From the NCBI GenBank assembly GCA_002600635.1, contig CP021374.1, forward strand, positions 124,001 to 188,000: 64,000 nucleotides of DNA. Reading direction: 5' to 3'. Shown here one piece after another: positions 63,893 through 64,000 of this stretch. Numbering within the stretch: position 1 is the first letter of the stretch; each line of letters opens with the position of its first letter. The notes beneath the pieces were generated by a model. It searched no databases and was not told the DNA's origin. It worked only from the letters and a program-made list of their open reading frames with translations. This DNA comes from Rhizobium sp. ACO-34A. GTDB lineage: Bacteria; Pseudomonadota; Alphaproteobacteria; Rhizobiales; Rhizobiaceae. A program made the translations under genes and the position numbers.

Positions 63893-64000
63893 CTAGGACA
63901 CTGTCTCCGGGATTTGTTCGGCAACTGCGCTCTCGCGCTTCCATTCTCGGTACCAACAGACGAATTCCAGAACGCCCTTGTCGACGGGCGTATCCGGTTT
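63893..64000 (-). CDS. C-terminal end of an unidentified gene, truncated by the window edge
   Basis: A minus-strand frame is open from the right edge to a TAG at 63893-63895, giving 35 codons: KPDTPVDKGVLEFVCWYREW and then a basic/acidic tail ending in ETVS. The composition looks protein-like and it lies upstream of the ABC-like gene on the same strand, so it is probably the next operon member. Too little is visible to identify it. Confidence 0.45.
   Translation of the reverse strand, partial: KPDTPVDKGVLEFVCWYREWKRESAVAEQIPETVS

Overview
The window is GC-rich, densely packed DNA from an alphaproteobacterium, most probably a member of the Rhizobiaceae (Rhizobium, Agrobacterium, Sinorhizobium or Shinella relatives). 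The reasons are the rhizobial inositol gene order with an RpiR-type IolR, the many ABC uptake operons, a palindromic repeat of the kind dispersed in rhizobial genomes, and an SdhC-like, ferredoxin-linked adenylate cyclase resembling the S. meliloti CyaC type. I see no rRNA, tRNA, insertion sequence, prophage or CRISPR array. No gene-free gap exceeds about 275 bases. The assignment rests on gene content only.

Layout. (1) 1-1862: 3' part of a molybdenum hydroxylase large subunit, ending at a strong hairpin. (2) 1924-11722: a ureide/hydantoin region. A minus-strand operon carries diaminopropionate ammonia-lyase, an M20 carbamoylase and a D-carbamoylase. A divergent plus-strand set carries an RpiR regulator, a complete polyamine-type ABC importer and a hydantoinase. 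(3) 11881-26136: the myo-inositol regulon, with the ibpA-iatA-iatP importer, an IolI-like TIM barrel protein, an inserted RelB/RelE-type toxin-antitoxin pair, a MocA-like dehydrogenase, iolB, iolE, iolD, the iolC fusion, iolR and idhA. Two promoters carry an identical palindrome inside the -35/-10 spacer. (4) 26183-27539: a TSUP exporter and an FMN reductase.

(5) 27747-40070: an apparent acid-sugar catabolic region. An Opp-type importer operon that includes a DMT-family transporter faces a sialidase-like/PdxA2/DapA-like/iron-alcohol dehydrogenase operon, followed by a GntR regulator and a DUF1537 kinase. (6) 40344-42048: a decayed two-component fusion pseudogene and an AraC-type regulator. 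(7) 42070-57703: a surface-glycan region with a nucleotide-sugar dehydrogenase, a methyltransferase-like protein, several glycosyltransferases (one frameshifted in a G run), a deacetylase, a second Opp-type importer and an exported polysaccharide-lyase-like protein. (8) 57845-64000: a minus-strand signalling group with a membrane/ferredoxin adenylate cyclase, an MBL-fold hydrolase, a small cyclic-nucleotide-binding protein and a 916-residue ABC protein whose nucleotide-binding motifs are all degenerate.

The best candidates for something undescribed are the cyclase/cNMP/MBL/dead-ABC group at the right end and the sialidase-like/PdxA2/DUF1537 pathway. The hydantoin/diaminopropionate cluster comes next. 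All functions are read from motifs and remembered family features; no database search was run.
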